Origin: JAVJSD01 sp040219575
GTDB lineage: Bacteria > Planctomycetota > Planctomycetia > Pirellulales > Pirellulaceae
Direction of reading: 5' to 3'
NCBI GenBank assembly: GCA_040219575.1
Contig: JAVJSD010000104.1
Location: forward strand, 1 to 64,000
DNA: 64,000 bases
The position numbers were made by a program, and so were the translations under genes. Positions 25,465 to 37,058 of the stretch are shown here, one piece after another; position 1 is the stretch's first letter; every line of letters starts with the position of its first letter. The notes under the pieces are model-generated. The model saw only the letters and a list, made by a program, of their open reading frames with translations, made no database searches and had not been told where the DNA came from.

Positions 25465-27294
25465 TTACTGGTTCAGCAGGCCGGGGACGATGGCGTTGGT
25501 GGCTTCGCGGATGGTGTTGTCGTGGCTGAGCACGTGTTGCTTGCCGACAAAGTAGGTGTTGAAGTCGGCGATGATCAGGTTGTGCGTTTCGATCTCGTCG
25601 CCGCCCAACTCAACGGCGGTCACGCGGGCGGTGCCGCTGGCGCAGTGCAGTTCCATTCCCGACGCCAGGTCGCGAGCCTTGACCCAGCCTTCGCCGGCGA
25701 CCCAGAACGGGTGGCCGCCGCTGGCTTGGATGGTGAAGTCGCCGGCGTGAATCGTGACCAGTTTCGTCTTGGGACGCAGCGTGGTGCGAATCACCGGCTT
25801 GTAGGTCATCTCGCCGGTTTCGACGTGCTGGGCCAGCACCAGGTCGCCGACACGGATCTCCTCGACGGCCATCAGTCCGGCGGCGGTCATGATCTGGGTG
25901 CCCGGCGCCAGGCAGTCTTTTGCTTCCTGCGCCGCGCTGGCCGCGGCGGCGGCGCCCACGGCGGCCGCGGTGGCTTGCGGTACGAAGTCGACCACGTCGA
26001 ACTGCTGGGCGCGACGGACGGCCTGCAACTGCTTGTCGCCCTGGACGAAGATTTCGTTCTGGTCGTTCCACCAGTCCCACCAGGCCTGCGGTTGAAGCGG
26101 CAACTGCACATTGGTGGCGGCCGTCAGGGCTTCGACCACGCGCTTGTTGAGTTCCTCGGTGCGGCGATTCATTTGGGCCACCGAGATCTGCCGCCGCATG
26201 GCGGTGTCGCTGGCGTCGGCCAGCATGCGGCCCAGCGTCTCACGGCCGTCGCCGCCGATGCGGGAAACGCGGCGGTACGCGGTGTCGAGCACCAACAGTT
26301 CGCGCTCTCCCTGGCCTTCCCGCATGAATGCATGCCGATACAGCAACCGCCCGCCGCGGCCCGGCACGACGCGCGTCTGCGCGATCATGGGAGTGTACAT
26401 GGTGGCCAACAGCGACGGCACGTAGGTGTCTTGCGAGCGCTCGCGGAGGCACTTCGCCGCCTGGGCGCGAATTTCGGTCCAGGGCGAGAACACGGCCAGC
26501 CGCCCGAGTGCTTGCGCCGCCTCGTGCGTTTGGATGCGGTCGATCGCCGCCACGGCCAACTCGGCGGCCGCCTGACCTTCACCGGCCAGATGATGCTCCA
26601 GGGCGGGGACCGCGTCGGCGTCGGTGATCTTCTCCACGCGCTGCCGAGCCGCGTCGCGTTTCAATTCGCTCTTGGTCGACAGCAACTTGGCGATCGCGTC
26701 GATCTCGCTTTGCCACTTCGCCAGCGACTCGCGCGTGGCGTCGAGTTCGCGAGCGGCCTCGTCGATCTCGGCGTCGCTGACCCACTCGCCGTCGATGCGA
26801 TGAAACCCGAGACGCGTGCGCGCTTCGACGTGATTCGGTTCGTGATCGAGCACCGCCATCAAGTGCGCCTGCTCGCGATCGGCGAGCCCCTTCTTGGCGC
26901 ACCAATTGGCGAGTTCGAGTTGGCCCGCCGCCGTCGGCGGATAGTCGTCGCGGACCTTGCGATAGGCGGCGACGCGGGCGTCGCTCTCGGCCTTGGCCGG
27001 AATCTCCTCCGCCTTGACCCACTTGTTCTGCCAGCGAACGTAACCGCGATGCCACATGGCCGGCGCGAAGTCCGGAGTCTCGTCGGCGGCGCGCTCTAGG
27101 AGTTCCTGTCGCTCGCCGTCGAGACCGTAGATCTCGCGATGCAGCGCCTCCTGCACGTACTCCTCCGAGGCCCGCAAGCGTTCGGCGCGAGTCGCGGCGG
27201 AAATCTCCCTCGTCGAAGCGGTCAAGGCAAGCACGCCGAGAGCCGACGGCAGCAAGATGGATTGAGCCAAAACCAACAGCGAACGGTGGTGCAT
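25465..27294 (-). CDS. Secreted repeat protein with C-terminal Hint (intein-like) domain
   Basis: A 609-residue exported protein. Signal peptide MHHRSLLVLAQSILLPSALG is followed by an alpha-helical, TPR/HEAT-like region (blocks such as PNHVEARTRLGFHRIDGEWVSDAEID and AALAVAAIDRIQTHEAAQALG-type helices). The C-terminus from Cys461 (CLAPGTQIM) to about residue 594 is a Hint domain: TAAGLMAVEEIRVGDLVLA, SGGHPFWVAGEGWVKA and NTYFVGKQHVLSHDN match the family, with the N-terminal nucleophile Cys, the conserved His in the TxxH-like block and the terminal His-Asn. Only ~16 residues follow, so no toxin or other cargo is attached. GGAGGAGAGG precedes the ATG at 27294. An intrinsic terminator follows. 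Confidence 0.8.
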   Translation of the reverse strand: MHHRSLLVLAQSILLPSALGVLALTASTREISAATRAERLRASEEYVQEALHREIYGLDGERQELLERAADETPDFAPAMWHRGYVRWQNKWVKAEEIPAKAESDARVAAYRKVRDDYPPTAAGQLELANWCAKKGLADREQAHLMAVLDHEPNHVEARTRLGFHRIDGEWVSDAEIDEAARELDATRESLAKWQSEIDAIAKLLSTKSELKRDAARQRVEKITDADAVPALEHHLAGEGQAAAELAVAAIDRIQTHEAAQALGRLAVFSPWTEIRAQAAKCLRERSQDTYVPSLLATMYTPMIAQTRVVPGRGGRLLYRHAFMREGQGERELLVLDTAYRRVSRIGGDGRETLGRMLADASDTAMRRQISVAQMNRRTEELNKRVVEALTAATNVQLPLQPQAWWDWWNDQNEIFVQGDKQLQAVRRAQQFDVVDFVPQATAAAVGAAAAASAAQEAKDCLAPGTQIMTAAGLMAVEEIRVGDLVLAQHVETGEMTYKPVIRTTLRPKTKLVTIHAGDFTIQASGGHPFWVAGEGWVKARDLASGMELHCASGTARVTAVELGGDEIETHNLIIADFNTYFVGKQHVLSHDNTIREATNAIVPGLLNQ

Positions 27295-27479
27295 AACACC
27301 TCTCCTCCGAGCAACGACAGAAGACGTAGAAATCCGCGACAGGCAATGAGCGGCGACGCCTTGAAGGAAATCGTCCTCACCAGCGGCCATTGTAATTTGG
27401 GGTAACAGGCCCTGCAAACTATTGGCGACGAGACAAGCTAGTAAATTCAGGAAGGATATGCAGGGCCGCCCTCAGGCGA

Positions 27480-27504
27480 CAAAATCCCCCCTTGGGGGTG
27501 GATT
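27480..27504 (-). terminator. Candidate terminator of the sigma/anti-sigma/protease unit
   Basis: On the minus strand, AATCCACCCCC pairs with GGGGGGATT around a short AA loop, followed by TTTTG. It lies ~40 nt after the stop of the HtrA-like gene. The stem has one mismatch and the T-tract is short. Confidence 0.5.
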
Positions 27505-27542
27505 CGAGAAGCGGAGATCGCCAGCGAGCGCTGCCGGAGCGA

Positions 27543-28982
27543 TCAGCGGGATGAAGCGGGCCGCGTCGGCTGCAGTTGCTTGCTGAGGCGCTGGATCTCC
27601 GCCTTCAGCCGCAGGAGTTCTTCCTCGGTCTTCAGGCGGTCCTGCAAGGCCTCGCCGATTTGCACTTGCTGAGCGGCGATCGCGCTGCGATAGCGATCGA
27701 GCGCCTTTTCCTGAAGGCGGACCTTCTGTTGCAAGGAGGCGATTGTCTCGTCGGCCGGTTCGATGTCGGCGGCGCCGTCCTCGGCGGCAACATCGTCGGC
27801 GCCGACGGCCACCTCGGCCAGATTGCCTCCCTGGCGAAGGATGTCGCCGGGAGGCCGGCCCGAGACGATGATCTTTGGTTCGATGACGTTCGCCAACTTC
27901 ACCGAGGGAGCGGAAGGCAGCAGCACGCCGCCCCCAAGCACCACTTCGACGGGGCGAACCTCTCCCGATTTGTCGCGAACGAGGAACTCCATGACATCGC
28001 CGGGCTGCTTGTACAACAACGGCCGCACGGCCTGGTAGACGGAACGGATGACGATGCCGTCGGCGGCGAGGATTTCGTCACCCTCGCGGATGCCGGCCTT
28101 TTCGGCTGGGCCGCTGCCGCTGACCTTCTTGACCACCACGTCGCCTTCGCCCGCCGGCCCGAGCACCATTCCGACCACGGGACGACGCGGCTTGAGGACC
28201 ACCACGCCATCGCCGCTCTTGTCGGCGTTGCTGTTCTCGTGGTCGCCGTTGTCGCCGGCTGCACTCTTTTCTTGCTCCGCCAAGGCACGCTGCATTCGCT
28301 TCACGTGTCGCGCCGGAACCGCGTACGTCCACCCGCGACGGCCTTCCATCTCCGTCTCGGCGGCGATCACCACGCCCAACAGTTCACCGCGATTGTTGAC
28401 CACCGCCGCGCCGCTGGAGGTGGCGGCGGTTCGCAAGTCGCACTGCAGCAACGGCGGATAGTTGGCGCCGGGCAACGATCGATCCACACCGCTGACGATG
28501 CCGAGCGAGACCACCGCTTTTTCCACTCCCCAGCCCGCGCCGCTGAGCACCCAGGCGCCGACCTTCGGCGAGTCCTCCGCCAGCGCAAGGCTTGGAGCGT
28601 CCTTGGCTTCGATTTCCAACAAGGCCAGGCCGGAATGCTCATCGAGCACACGCGGGGTCGCCTCGGCCTGGGCGCCGCCCGGCATGGTGATGCGAATCCG
28701 CATGTCGTCGGGCGTAAACAGCGGCGTGACCACGATCCCCCGACCGACCGAAATACCGGTGAACACGGTCACCTTGGCCGCGGCCTCGTTGCGCGGGGAA
28801 ACCTCGCGCGGGGAGACTTCATTGCGCTCGGAGACCCTCACGGTGAGCGTCGCCGCCTGGAGTTTTTCCGCCGCCTGCTCGAACGACGGACCGGTGTCCT
28901 GCGCCCATGCCGAGGAACCCGTCGAGGCGCCCGCCGCCGTCAGCAGCAACACGAGGATCGAGAGCGATGCTCGAAACTTCAT
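27543..28982 (-). CDS. HtrA-like pseudoprotease with PDZ domain and coiled coil
   Basis: A 479-residue exported protein with trypsin-like (S1C), PDZ and coiled-coil regions. The signal peptide starts MKFRASLSILVLLL. The trypsin fold is recognised from LFTPDDMRIRI, SGLALLEIE, WVLSGAGWGVEKAVVSLGIVSG and TAATSSGAAVVNNRGELLGVV. Where HtrA has GSG...NHV with the catalytic His, this has GRGIVVTPLF; where it has the Asp (TDLAVLKI), this has SGLALLEI. A Ser remains near the GNSGG position. So the triad is incomplete and the protein is probably inactive. A PDZ domain follows (~residues 262-350, AEKAGIREGDEILAADG) and a coiled coil near 412-470. Last gene of the sigma/anti-sigma unit, 60 nt after the previous gene. 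It may sense envelope stress or scaffold; inferred. Confidence 0.75.
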   Translation of the reverse strand: MKFRASLSILVLLLTAAGASTGSSAWAQDTGPSFEQAAEKLQAATLTVRVSERNEVSPREVSPRNEAAAKVTVFTGISVGRGIVVTPLFTPDDMRIRITMPGGAQAEATPRVLDEHSGLALLEIEAKDAPSLALAEDSPKVGAWVLSGAGWGVEKAVVSLGIVSGVDRSLPGANYPPLLQCDLRTAATSSGAAVVNNRGELLGVVIAAETEMEGRRGWTYAVPARHVKRMQRALAEQEKSAAGDNGDHENSNADKSGDGVVVLKPRRPVVGMVLGPAGEGDVVVKKVSGSGPAEKAGIREGDEILAADGIVIRSVYQAVRPLLYKQPGDVMEFLVRDKSGEVRPVEVVLGGGVLLPSAPSVKLANVIEPKIIVSGRPPGDILRQGGNLAEVAVGADDVAAEDGAADIEPADETIASLQQKVRLQEKALDRYRSAIAAQQVQIGEALQDRLKTEEELLRLKAEIQRLSKQLQPTRPASSR

Positions 28983-29042
28983 GGTCGTGGTCCGAACGTT
29001 TGAATGCGTCAACAAGCGATGAAAATGGGCTGTGCTTCGGGC

Positions 29043-29729
29043 TTAAATCGACAAGTCCGCTTCGGGGGCGTCCCGTTCCTCGATCAGGTCGCACCAACCC
29101 TCGAGTTCGGGGGCGGAGACCTCGTGCAAAAACATGATGGGGGAGAGTTCGGCGGACTCGTCGGCCGCCTCGGATACCGGGTTGCTCCGCGGGGAAGCGT
29201 CCGAAACTCGCTCGGTGTCGCGGGCCACGCCAATCTCGGCGCGCGGGTTCGCAGCGGCTAATTTCGCAGCAGCCAATTCGCCGCCCGATACGACCTCGTC
29301 CTTTGATTTCCACACAGAGACCTCGCGCGGGACATCCGCTTGCGGTCCCGCCACGTGCATGGCGACGAGCAAACCCAGCAGCGACAGCGAAACCAAACCG
29401 GCCGACGCTAGCAGTCGCCGGGAAACTCGCGAACGAACATCTTCCGATCGCGGCTGCGGCCGCGAGGAAGCCGCTGCCGACGTGGTTGACTGCGCTGCCG
29501 TCGTGGTTGACTGCGCTGCCGTCGTGGTTGACTGCGCTGCCGACGTGGTTGACTGCGCTGCCGACGTGGTTGACTGCGCTGCGTCTGCGGCCGGGTAGCA
29601 GCAGGCCAGGTGCTGCGCCTCGGAGGTGAGTTGTCGGCCCAACAATGCCAAGTCGTCGGCCAACAGCAACTCGCCCTCGTCGTCGACCGGGGCCTGGTCG
29701 CTCTCGATGATTTGATGGTTAAATCGCAC
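29043..29729 (-). CDS. Candidate anti-sigma factor, single TM, with AAQSTT repeats
   Basis: A 228-residue protein between an ECF sigma gene and the HtrA-like gene. The GTG start overlaps the sigma stop by 11 nt, the classic layout for a sigma/anti-sigma pair. The cytoplasmic N-terminus (~residues 1-50) is followed by five AAQSTTS/T repeats from a 21-bp DNA repeat, an Arg/Ser stretch, one transmembrane helix (LLASAGLVSLSLLGLLVAMHVAG) and an acidic periplasmic tail. No zinc-binding HxxxCxxC motif is seen, so it is not a ZAS-type anti-sigma by eye. Role inferred from position and topology. Confidence 0.6.
   Translation of the reverse strand: MRFNHQIIESDQAPVDDEGELLLADDLALLGRQLTSEAQHLACCYPAADAAQSTTSAAQSTTSAAQSTTTAAQSTTTAAQSTTSAAASSRPQPRSEDVRSRVSRRLLASAGLVSLSLLGLLVAMHVAGPQADVPREVSVWKSKDEVVSGGELAAAKLAAANPRAEIGVARDTERVSDASPRSNPVSEAADESAELSPIMFLHEVSAPELEGWCDLIEERDAPEADLSI
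29477..29581 (-). repeat. 21-bp tandem repeat, five units, inside the anti-sigma candidate
   Basis: Five adjacent 21-bp units share GTGGTTGACTGCGCTGCC with GAC or GTC at their left end. As 21 is a multiple of 3, each unit adds the same seven residues (AAQSTTS or AAQSTTT) to the encoded protein, so unit number can change without breaking the frame. Likely length-variable between strains. Confidence 0.9.
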
Positions 29730-30282
29730 GCGTCAGGTCCTCAAACGGGTGGGCGGGCAATTGCCGCACCTCGGCGCCTTCTTCTTCGATGATCCGTCGC
29801 AAGCCAAGTAGTCCGTGATAAATCCGCGACTTGACGGTCCCCAACGGGCACTCCAGGGCCTCGGCGATCTCGTCGTACCGCAGCCCCTCGCTGAAACGCA
29901 ACACCAATGCCTGCCGCTGACCGTCGGGAAGTTGGGCCACCTGGGCCCACAGGCTCTTTTTCCACTCCGAAACTTCAATCGCCGTTTCGGCGGCGGGAAT
30001 CGTCTTTTCCTCGTTGGGCTCGTTGTCCCACAGCACTTGCAACTTGCGTTTACGCACTCCGTGCCGCCGTCGCTCGCGCCGCTCCAGATTCAACAGAATT
30101 CCGTACAAATACGTGTAAACGCTGCTGCGACCCTCGAAGTTTTGCCGCTGCCGCGCGACGACCAAAAACGTCTCCTGCGCCAAATCGTCGGCATCCCAAG
30201 GGTTGCCCGAGAGCACCAGCGCGGCACGGTGAATCCGCGCAAAGTACTCGCGTGTGACTTCTTCGACATCGAGTTTGTGCAC
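29719..30282 (-). CDS. ECF-family RNA polymerase sigma factor
   Basis: A 187-residue sigma factor. Region 2: SGNPWDADDLAQETFLVVARQR with GRSSVYTYLYGILLN. Region 4: LPDGQRQALVLRFSEGLRYDEIAEAL then PLGTVKSRIYHGLLGLRRII, the DNA-reading helix-turn-helix. GTG start. It directly overlaps the downstream anti-sigma candidate, which together with the PDZ pseudoprotease makes a three-gene unit ending at a terminator near 27480. Likely controls an envelope-related regulon; the autoregulatory promoter is not identified. Confidence 0.9.
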   Translation of the reverse strand: MHKLDVEEVTREYFARIHRAALVLSGNPWDADDLAQETFLVVARQRQNFEGRSSVYTYLYGILLNLERRERRRHGVRKRKLQVLWDNEPNEEKTIPAAETAIEVSEWKKSLWAQVAQLPDGQRQALVLRFSEGLRYDEIAEALECPLGTVKSRIYHGLLGLRRIIEEEGAEVRQLPAHPFEDLTRAI

Positions 30283-30731
30283 GAGCCGTATCCCCGGTCG
30301 GATTGCCTGAAGGGGCGCCTCACCGTGAGGCCGGGGTTCATTCTAACCATTTCGCGAAACAGATAGCCAACGATTCGGATTCGGCCGGGCGTTGAATCCG
30401 TGGGATTTTCAGCAATCGCGGGCGGTCACGGAGTCCTCATCGGGGGATTCTCCCCCGCACCTTTCTCACCCCCCGTGCGGGCCAGTCTCCCATCGGGAGG
30501 TCGCCGCTCCTATCGAGAGGTCGCCGCGAGTGGGAACTCCCCACGCCGTAACTCGCTGTAGATTCGTGCGCCCAACCCGGGTGCAAGTTCAACTCCTGGG
30601 GCGAATTCGCGAAACGAACACAAACTTCTCACAGTACGGTCGGCGCGCCGTAAATCCATACAGTATCTTATCCTCGGAGCGAATCCGGTAGATTCCCCTG
30701 TAGGCCGCGCAAGGTAACACACCCAAAGAGG
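30283..30731. other. Divergent intergenic region between ECF sigma and glgA
   Basis: No gene seen. A compact hairpin (GGGGGA / TCCCCC, 3-nt loop) is at 30442-30456. Direct repeats of ATCGGGAGGTCGCCGC / ATCGAGAGGTCGCCGC are at about 30492-30530. It should hold promoters for both divergent genes, but I cannot assign hexamers with confidence. Confidence 0.5.
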
Positions 30732-32222
30732 ATGCGAGCGGTGAATATTCTGGTGGCCACGAGCGAAGCCGTACCGTTTGCGAAAACAGGTGGGCTAGCG
30801 GATGTTTGCGGCACGCTGCCGGTCGAATTGGCGAAGCTGGGGCATGAAGTCGCCGTCATCATGCCCGCCTATCGCAACATCCGGGCCGGCGGTCAAGAGA
30901 TCCGCTGGACCGACTACCAGTTCGACGTTCCCATCGGCAGCAAGATCGTCAGCGGCAGGCTGCTCGTCAGTCAGTTGCCCGAGAGCGAGGTGCCGGTCTA
31001 CCTGGTTCAGCAGGATGACTACTACGACCGCGAGGGGCTCTACGGCGAAGGGGGCGACAGTTACCGCGACAATTGCGAACGGTACGTCTTCTTCTGCCGG
31101 GCCGCGATGGAGGCAATTCGCCTGCTAGGGCTCAGCGTCGATGTGCTGCACTGCAACGATTGGCCCACCGGCCTGATTCCCGCCTACCTCAAGGTCGAGT
31201 ACCAGCGCGCTCCCAAGTACATGCAGATCGCGTCGTTGATGACGATCCACAACATCGCCTACCAGGGGCAGTTCTGGCACTGGGACATGTTGCTCACCGG
31301 CCTCGATTGGAAGTACTTCAACTGGCGGCAAATGGAGTTCTTCGGGCATCTCAACCTGCTCAAGACGGGCTTGGTGTTCGCCGATTCGATCAACACGGTC
31401 AGCCCGACCTATGCCAAGGAGATTCAGCAGCACCCCATGGGCTACGGTCTGGAGGGAGTGCTGCAGAGTCGGCGCGACGTGCTCAGCGGCATCATCAATG
31501 GCGTCGACTATACCGTTTGGGATCCGGCGAGCGACGGCAATCTGGAGGCGAACTTCACCGCCGGCGACTGGCCGGAAGGCAAAGCCAAATGCAAGGCCGC
31601 GCTGCAGCGCGAAGTGAACTTGCCCGAACTGCCCGACAAACCGCTGATCGGACTGATCGGCCGGCTGGCGGAGCAGAAGGGCTGGACGCTGGTGGCCGAC
31701 GTGATGCAACGTTGGGTTTCGCACATGGACGCCCAGTGGGTGATTCTGGGGACGGGCGAACCATATTACCAGGATCTGCTGGGACATCTCGCCGCCGAGT
31801 TTCCCAACAAAGTCGCGCTGCGGACCACCTTCGACGAGGGCTTGGCGCACCGCATCGAAGCGGGCAGCGACATGTTCGTGATGGCCAGCCGCTATGAACC
31901 ATGCGGCCTGAATCAACTCTACAGCCTGCGATACGGCGCGGTGCCGATCGTCCGCGCCACCGGAGGCCTGGCCGACACCATCACCGGCGCTACGGCCGAG
32001 ACGATCCACTACGGAACGGCCAACGGGTTTACATTCGACGACTTCACGGCCGACGCACTCGAAGGGGCGTTGCGCGCCGCCTGCGCGGCGTACACCGACT
32101 CGCCGCAGGTCTGGCGACGGCTGGTCGAAACCGGCATGCGGCAGGACTGGTCGTGGAGATCCAGCGCGCAGCAGTACGTCGAACTCTACCAGCAGACCAT
32201 CGACCGCCACCGCGGCCAATGA
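30732..32222 (+). CDS. glgA: Glycogen (starch) synthase, GT5
   Basis: A 496-residue GT-B-fold glycosyltransferase that elongates alpha-1,4-glucan from ADP- or UDP-glucose. The ADP-glucose-binding KTGGLADV is at residues 18-25 and LVATSEAVPFAKTGGL opens the protein as in bacterial GlgA. The C-terminal half has IGLIGRLAEQKGWTLVAD, then MFVMASRYEPCGLNQLYSLRYGAVPIVRATGGLADTI, the GT-B signature with the key Glu. ATG at 30732 is preceded closely by AAAGAGG. No other glycogen genes are adjacent. Cytoplasmic. Confidence 0.95.
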   Translation: MRAVNILVATSEAVPFAKTGGLADVCGTLPVELAKLGHEVAVIMPAYRNIRAGGQEIRWTDYQFDVPIGSKIVSGRLLVSQLPESEVPVYLVQQDDYYDREGLYGEGGDSYRDNCERYVFFCRAAMEAIRLLGLSVDVLHCNDWPTGLIPAYLKVEYQRAPKYMQIASLMTIHNIAYQGQFWHWDMLLTGLDWKYFNWRQMEFFGHLNLLKTGLVFADSINTVSPTYAKEIQQHPMGYGLEGVLQSRRDVLSGIINGVDYTVWDPASDGNLEANFTAGDWPEGKAKCKAALQREVNLPELPDKPLIGLIGRLAEQKGWTLVADVMQRWVSHMDAQWVILGTGEPYYQDLLGHLAAEFPNKVALRTTFDEGLAHRIEAGSDMFVMASRYEPCGLNQLYSLRYGAVPIVRATGGLADTITGATAETIHYGTANGFTFDDFTADALEGALRAACAAYTDSPQVWRRLVETGMRQDWSWRSSAQQYVELYQQTIDRHRGQ

Positions 32223-32520
32223 GAAGGCGCTGCCCGAACGCTTCCTTGCTGGCGCAACGGGCTCGTGTGCATGCGGCGAGCCCGGCGAGCCCGTTGCGCC
32301 AGCAAGGGAGTCCGAAAGTCCGACGTTGAACCGGCAGAACCCGACCGACTACCAAGTCACCGAGCCGACGCTGGCAGCGTCTCCCGTCGATGCCGGCGGA
32401 ATCGCCCACACAATCGCCCACACAATCGCCCACGACATCGCTCGCGGCCGAGCGGCCCCTCGCGTCCGAGTTGTTGGTTAGAATGGCGTCCTGAAATCAC
32501 CCCGCATCAGGAGCCCGCCC
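32223..32520. other. Intergenic region with short repeats
   Basis: It holds a broken copy of the GCCGACGCTGGCAGCGTC hairpin near 32371 and a threefold repeat of AATCGCCCACAC at about 32402-32438. There is also an inverted pair of CCTTGCTGGCGCAACGGGCT and its complement near 32242-32310. No gene seen. Confidence 0.55.
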
Positions 32521-33369
32521 ATGCCCGTCTCGTCTGCTCACTTGTTCGCCGTTTGCCCGAGGAAACTTCGCCGTGGGGCCTGGTTGGTCGCGCTGGTCGC
32601 CCTGGCGGCGGTCGTTGTTTCAACCGCCGGCGCGACGCATGCCGAAGACTCGCTGCCGGCGAAGGAGAAGTTCCACCTTTACCTGCTCGTCGGACAGTCG
32701 AACATGGCGGGCCGAGGCAGGATGACCGAACAGGACAAGCAGCCCGACCCGCGGATCCTGATGTTCACCAAGGATCACAAGTGGAAGCCGGCCGTCGATC
32801 CGTTGCACTTCGACAAACCGGTGGCGGGCGTCGGGCTGGGACGGAGTTTCGCCCGGGTGATCGCCGAGCAGAATCCGGATGTCACGATTGGGCTGATTCC
32901 CTGCGCCGTGGGCGGTTCGCCGATCGCGAGTTGGGAGCCGGGTGGATACCACGCCTCGACCAAGACCCATCCTTACGACGACATGCTCGCGCGGGTCAAG
33001 GTCGCACTGCCGGCCGGCACGCTCAAGGGGATTCTCTGGCACCAGGGCGAGTCGGACTCGCAACCCGCCTCGGCGAAGGTTTACGAAGAAAAACTCCACT
33101 CCATGATCGCGCGGATGCGAAAGGAACTGGACGCCCCCGAGGCTCCCTTCATCGTGGGCCAGATGGGCGTCTTTGCGGAACGCCCCTGGGACGACGCCAA
33201 GAAGATGGTCGACGCGGCCCACCAAACATTACCCAAGAAGGTGTCCCACACGGCGTTCGTTTCGGCCGAAGGACTCGGACACAAAGGCGATGAGGTGCAT
33301 TTCAGCGCCGACGCTTATCGCGAACTGGGCAAGCGCTACGCCAAGGCGTATCTCGAGTTAACGAAGTAG
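32521..33369 (+). CDS. Secreted SASA-domain carbohydrate esterase (CE6/sialate O-acetylesterase type)
   Basis: A 282-residue exported SGNH-type hydrolase. A Tat-like or Sec signal covers ~residues 1-42 (RRGAWLVALVALAAVVVS). The core begins FHLYLLVGQSNMAGRGRM, with the catalytic Ser in GQSNM, and later WHQGESD (oxyanion/Gln-Gly-Glu block) and the catalytic Asp/His in DEVHFSADAY near the C-terminus. These are the SASA/CE6 marks. Such enzymes deacetylate xylan, pectin or sialic acids. AGGAG is well placed before the ATG. It stands alone. Confidence 0.85.
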   Translation: MPVSSAHLFAVCPRKLRRGAWLVALVALAAVVVSTAGATHAEDSLPAKEKFHLYLLVGQSNMAGRGRMTEQDKQPDPRILMFTKDHKWKPAVDPLHFDKPVAGVGLGRSFARVIAEQNPDVTIGLIPCAVGGSPIASWEPGGYHASTKTHPYDDMLARVKVALPAGTLKGILWHQGESDSQPASAKVYEEKLHSMIARMRKELDAPEAPFIVGQMGVFAERPWDDAKKMVDAAHQTLPKKVSHTAFVSAEGLGHKGDEVHFSADAYRELGKRYAKAYLELTK

Positions 33370-33499
33370 CCGCGCCTAGCGACAGGTTTCGGCAGTGCTG
33401 ATGGTCGATTCACCCTGTTGCGTTGCAGCCCTACTTCAACGCTGCGACAATTGATTAGCCCTCGCACACTTCCTCCCGTGATGTGTTCGCCCCCCCGCC

Positions 33500-36907
<3,408 letters not shown>

Positions 36908-36919
36908 TTGACGTAACGC

Positions 36920-37046
36920 CGTAGGCCGGAACAGGCCAAGCGTTGTTCCGGCATGGATAGGAGTTGGCATTGGAGCGTGGCCGCGTTGCTTCGTTCGTAC
37001 GTCGCCGGAGGATTGCCGGAACTGCGCACGCTTGTTCCGGCCTACG
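36920..37046 (+). repeat. Pair of facing GGCCGGAAC/GTTCCGGC hairpins
   Basis: CGTAGGCCGGAACA at 36920-36933 faces TGTTCCGGCCTACGG at 37032-37046, and each end also forms its own smaller hairpin (GGCCGGAAC with GTTCCGGC). It fills most of the gap between the DUF1549/1553 and DUF1501 genes, and overlaps the ribosome-binding site region of the latter. Confidence 0.75.
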
Positions 37047-37058
37047 GAGAGTTTGACC

